Positions 63,150 to 64,000 of a stretch of 64,000 bases of DNA are shown here, piece after piece. The notes beneath the pieces are model-generated. The model searched no databases. It worked only from the letters and a program-made list of their open reading frames with translations, and was not told the origin of the DNA. Origin of the DNA: Knoellia remsis (GTDB taxonomy: Bacteria > Actinomycetota > Actinomycetes > Actinomycetales > Dermatophilaceae); assembly GCF_003002895.1 (NCBI RefSeq), contig NZ_PVTI01000004.1:100710-164709 (forward strand), written 5' to 3'. The position numbers were made by a program, and so were the translations under genes. Each line of letters begins with the position of its first letter. The stretch's first letter is position 1.

Positions 63150-63425
63150 ATGATGGCAACGAACTCGAACGTGCCGGCTATGGAACCGGGAATCTTTGGG
63201 CCGCGGCGGCGCGGAGACCGCGGAAGCCGGGCACCCAGGCTGGTCGAGGCCCAAGAGCTGTGGGACATCGACGATGTCGCTTCCTACCTTGGCGTGACCA
63301 AGCAGACCATCTACTCCTGGCGGACGACAGGTTACGGCCCGGCCGGCTTCCGTGTCGGCAAGCACCTGCGCTGGCGGGCAGCAACCGTGATCAATTGGAC
63401 GGTGCGACTCGAGGAGAATCAGTGA
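63150..63425 (+). CDS. Helix-turn-helix excisionase-type protein
   Basis: 91 residues. C-terminal MerR/AlpA-like domain: LWDIDDVASYLGVTKQTIYSWRTTGYGPAGFRVGKHLRWRAATVINWTVRLEE. Proteins of this form precede integrases in actinobacterial integrative elements and act as excisionases or regulators. ATG 63150 follows GAGGAGGGG; ATG 63153 is possible. Confidence 0.8.
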   Translation: MMATNSNVPAMEPGIFGPRRRGDRGSRAPRLVEAQELWDIDDVASYLGVTKQTIYSWRTTGYGPAGFRVGKHLRWRAATVINWTVRLEENQ

Positions 63426-63544
63426 TCCCGACAGGCCATCAGCCTGACCCGGAATCGACTCCATCGCCACCAGCGAGCAGATGCTCATCAGCATGTTTGG
63501 TCACCCGGTCCGACGCTGCCGAGGGCTGCCATGGCAAGCATTAG
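63422..63544 (+). CDS. Possible 40-residue coupled small protein
   Basis: GTG 63422 overlaps the excisionase stop (GTGA), and the frame ends 14 nt into the integrase gene. The product is Ser/Pro/His-rich (IPTGHQPDPESTPSPPASR). Only the coupling supports it. Confidence 0.25.
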   Translation: MIPTGHQPDPESTPSPPASRCSSACLVTRSDAAEGCHGKH

Positions 63545-63728
63545 TTCTGGGAGACCATCCGACGACGGCAGCCCTCGTTACGTCGTCAACTACCGAGATC
63601 CCGAGGGGCGGCAGCGTCGTAAGACCTTCCGACGCAAGGCCGAGGCGGTTGCGTTCCGCAATGACGGCGCTCAGCGAATTTCCCCAGAGTTGCTCATCGA
63701 AGTTCCCCAGGTCGCGGGGTCAGGTTAG
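63531..63728 (+). pseudogene. Tyrosine integrase, N-terminal fragment cut by an IS21-type element
   Basis: Residues 1-53 (MASISSGRPSDDG, RYVVNYRDPEGRQRRKTFRRKAEAVAFRND) are the arm-binding N-domain of actinobacterial phage-type integrases. From about 63691 the frame enters insertion-sequence DNA and stops at 63728. The catalytic domain is missing within the window; it may continue beyond the insertion. Confidence 0.75.
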
Positions 63729-64000
63729 TGCAGGTTCGTGCCGGTGGTGACGCGGCGGAGTTCGCCGGCGGCGGCGTGGTGGTTGCGGAGCCGGTAGGAG
63801 GCGCCGTCGAGGGTGACGACGACGGAGCGGTGGAGGAGTCGGTCGAGCATGGCGGCGGCGACGGTGGTGTCGCCGAGGATCTCGCCCCAGGCGCCGACGG
63901 GCCGGTTGGTGGTGATCACGATCGAGGTCTTCAGGTAGCGCTGGTTGATGACCTGGAACAGGGCGGAGGCGGCTTCGCCGGGCAGCGGCAGGTAGCCGAG
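63691..64000. mobile_element. IS21-type insertion sequence, one end only
   Basis: Starts at TGCTCATCGAAGTTCCCC, consistent with an IS21-like terminal repeat (TG terminus), and carries the 3' end of istB on the minus strand. The other end and istA lie outside the window. Confidence 0.65.
63725..64000 (-). CDS. istB: IstB-like ATPase, C-terminal part (5' end outside window)
   Basis: The visible 91 codons read LGYLPLPGEAASALFQVINQRY...SIVITTNRPVGAWGEILGD, then AAAMLDRLLHRSVVVTLDGASYRLR. These are the IstB sensor-1 (TTNRP) and C-terminal motifs of the IS21 transposition helper ATPase. The frame is open to the window edge. Confidence 0.88.
   Translation of the reverse strand, partial: LGYLPLPGEAASALFQVINQRYLKTSIVITTNRPVGAWGEILGDTTVAAAMLDRLLHRSVVVTLDGASYRLRNHHAAAGELRRVTTGTNLH

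Noticed and set aside
1..64000. tRNA or rRNA genes
   Set aside because: I looked for cloverleaf-type segments and conserved rRNA stretches and saw none; a dedicated scan could still find a tRNA I missed.

Overview
The window is about 70% G+C chromosomal DNA from an actinobacterium, most likely a Micrococcales member of the Intrasporangiaceae type. That placement is inferred from gene content: a cytochrome bc1-aa3 chain with a diheme QcrC and an actinobacterial subunit IV, adenosine kinase of the mycobacterial AdoK type, an actinobacterial SucB, and a textbook GlnR box in front of glnA. Many genes carry a TANNNT -10 box only 6-7 nt before the start codon, which points to leaderless transcripts.

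The backbone order is DEDDh-UvrC exonuclease, AsnC-like protein, trpD, ctaE-qcrCAB, ctaF/ctaD/ctaC, adoK, erpA, glycerate kinase, DUF3043, gcvT, leucyl aminopeptidase, sucB, TIGR01777 epimerase, lipB, lipA, DUF4191, RDD and glnA. As far as I recall, this is the same order as M. tuberculosis Rv2191-Rv2220. Departures from that order mark accessory segments.

Layout by region. 1-5.1 kb: a zinc-protease-like lipoprotein cut by the window edge, a nuclease, trpD and a receiver-like protein. 5.2-13.8 kb: the respiratory supercomplex genes. 13.8-17 kb: a cysteine-desulfurase-like protein with no lysine at all, TusA, aat and adoK. 17-27.6 kb: a PadR module, a secreted protein, erpA, glycerate kinase, an M15 peptidase, nadA, a glutathionyl-hydroquinone-reductase-like enzyme and an M20 dipeptidase. 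27.9-34.9 kb: an RHS/YD-repeat polymorphic toxin with an immunity gene, lodged in a truncated osmC. 35.3-43.6 kb: gcvT, pepA, lpd, sucB and an epimerase. 43.6-55.5 kb: Ser/Thr kinase, peptidase E, DinB and MMPL genes, lipB, a CNNM pair and lipA. 55.5-60.7 kb: a lysE gene bracketed by repeats, then the glpD / glpFK glycerol genes. 60.7-62.8 kb: RDD and glnA. 62.9-64 kb: the start of an integrated element whose integrase is cut by an IS21-type insertion.

Functionally the core supplies aerobic respiration (QcrCAB-CtaCDEF), the shared E2/E3 of 2-oxoacid dehydrogenases (SucB, Lpd) together with their lipoylation enzymes (LipB, LipA) and the lipoyl-dependent GcvT, glycerol uptake and oxidation, and ammonium assimilation.

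The most unusual signal is not a gene. The heptamer GGCATAC/GTATGCC occurs about 48 times, on both strands almost equally, forces rare codons inside genes, and sits as inverted pairs in the stems of two terminators between convergent genes. That is the way DNA uptake sequences behave in Neisseria and Pasteurellaceae. A second unusual signal is an approximately 82-bp palindromic repeat present on both sides of lysE with compensatory changes between the copies.
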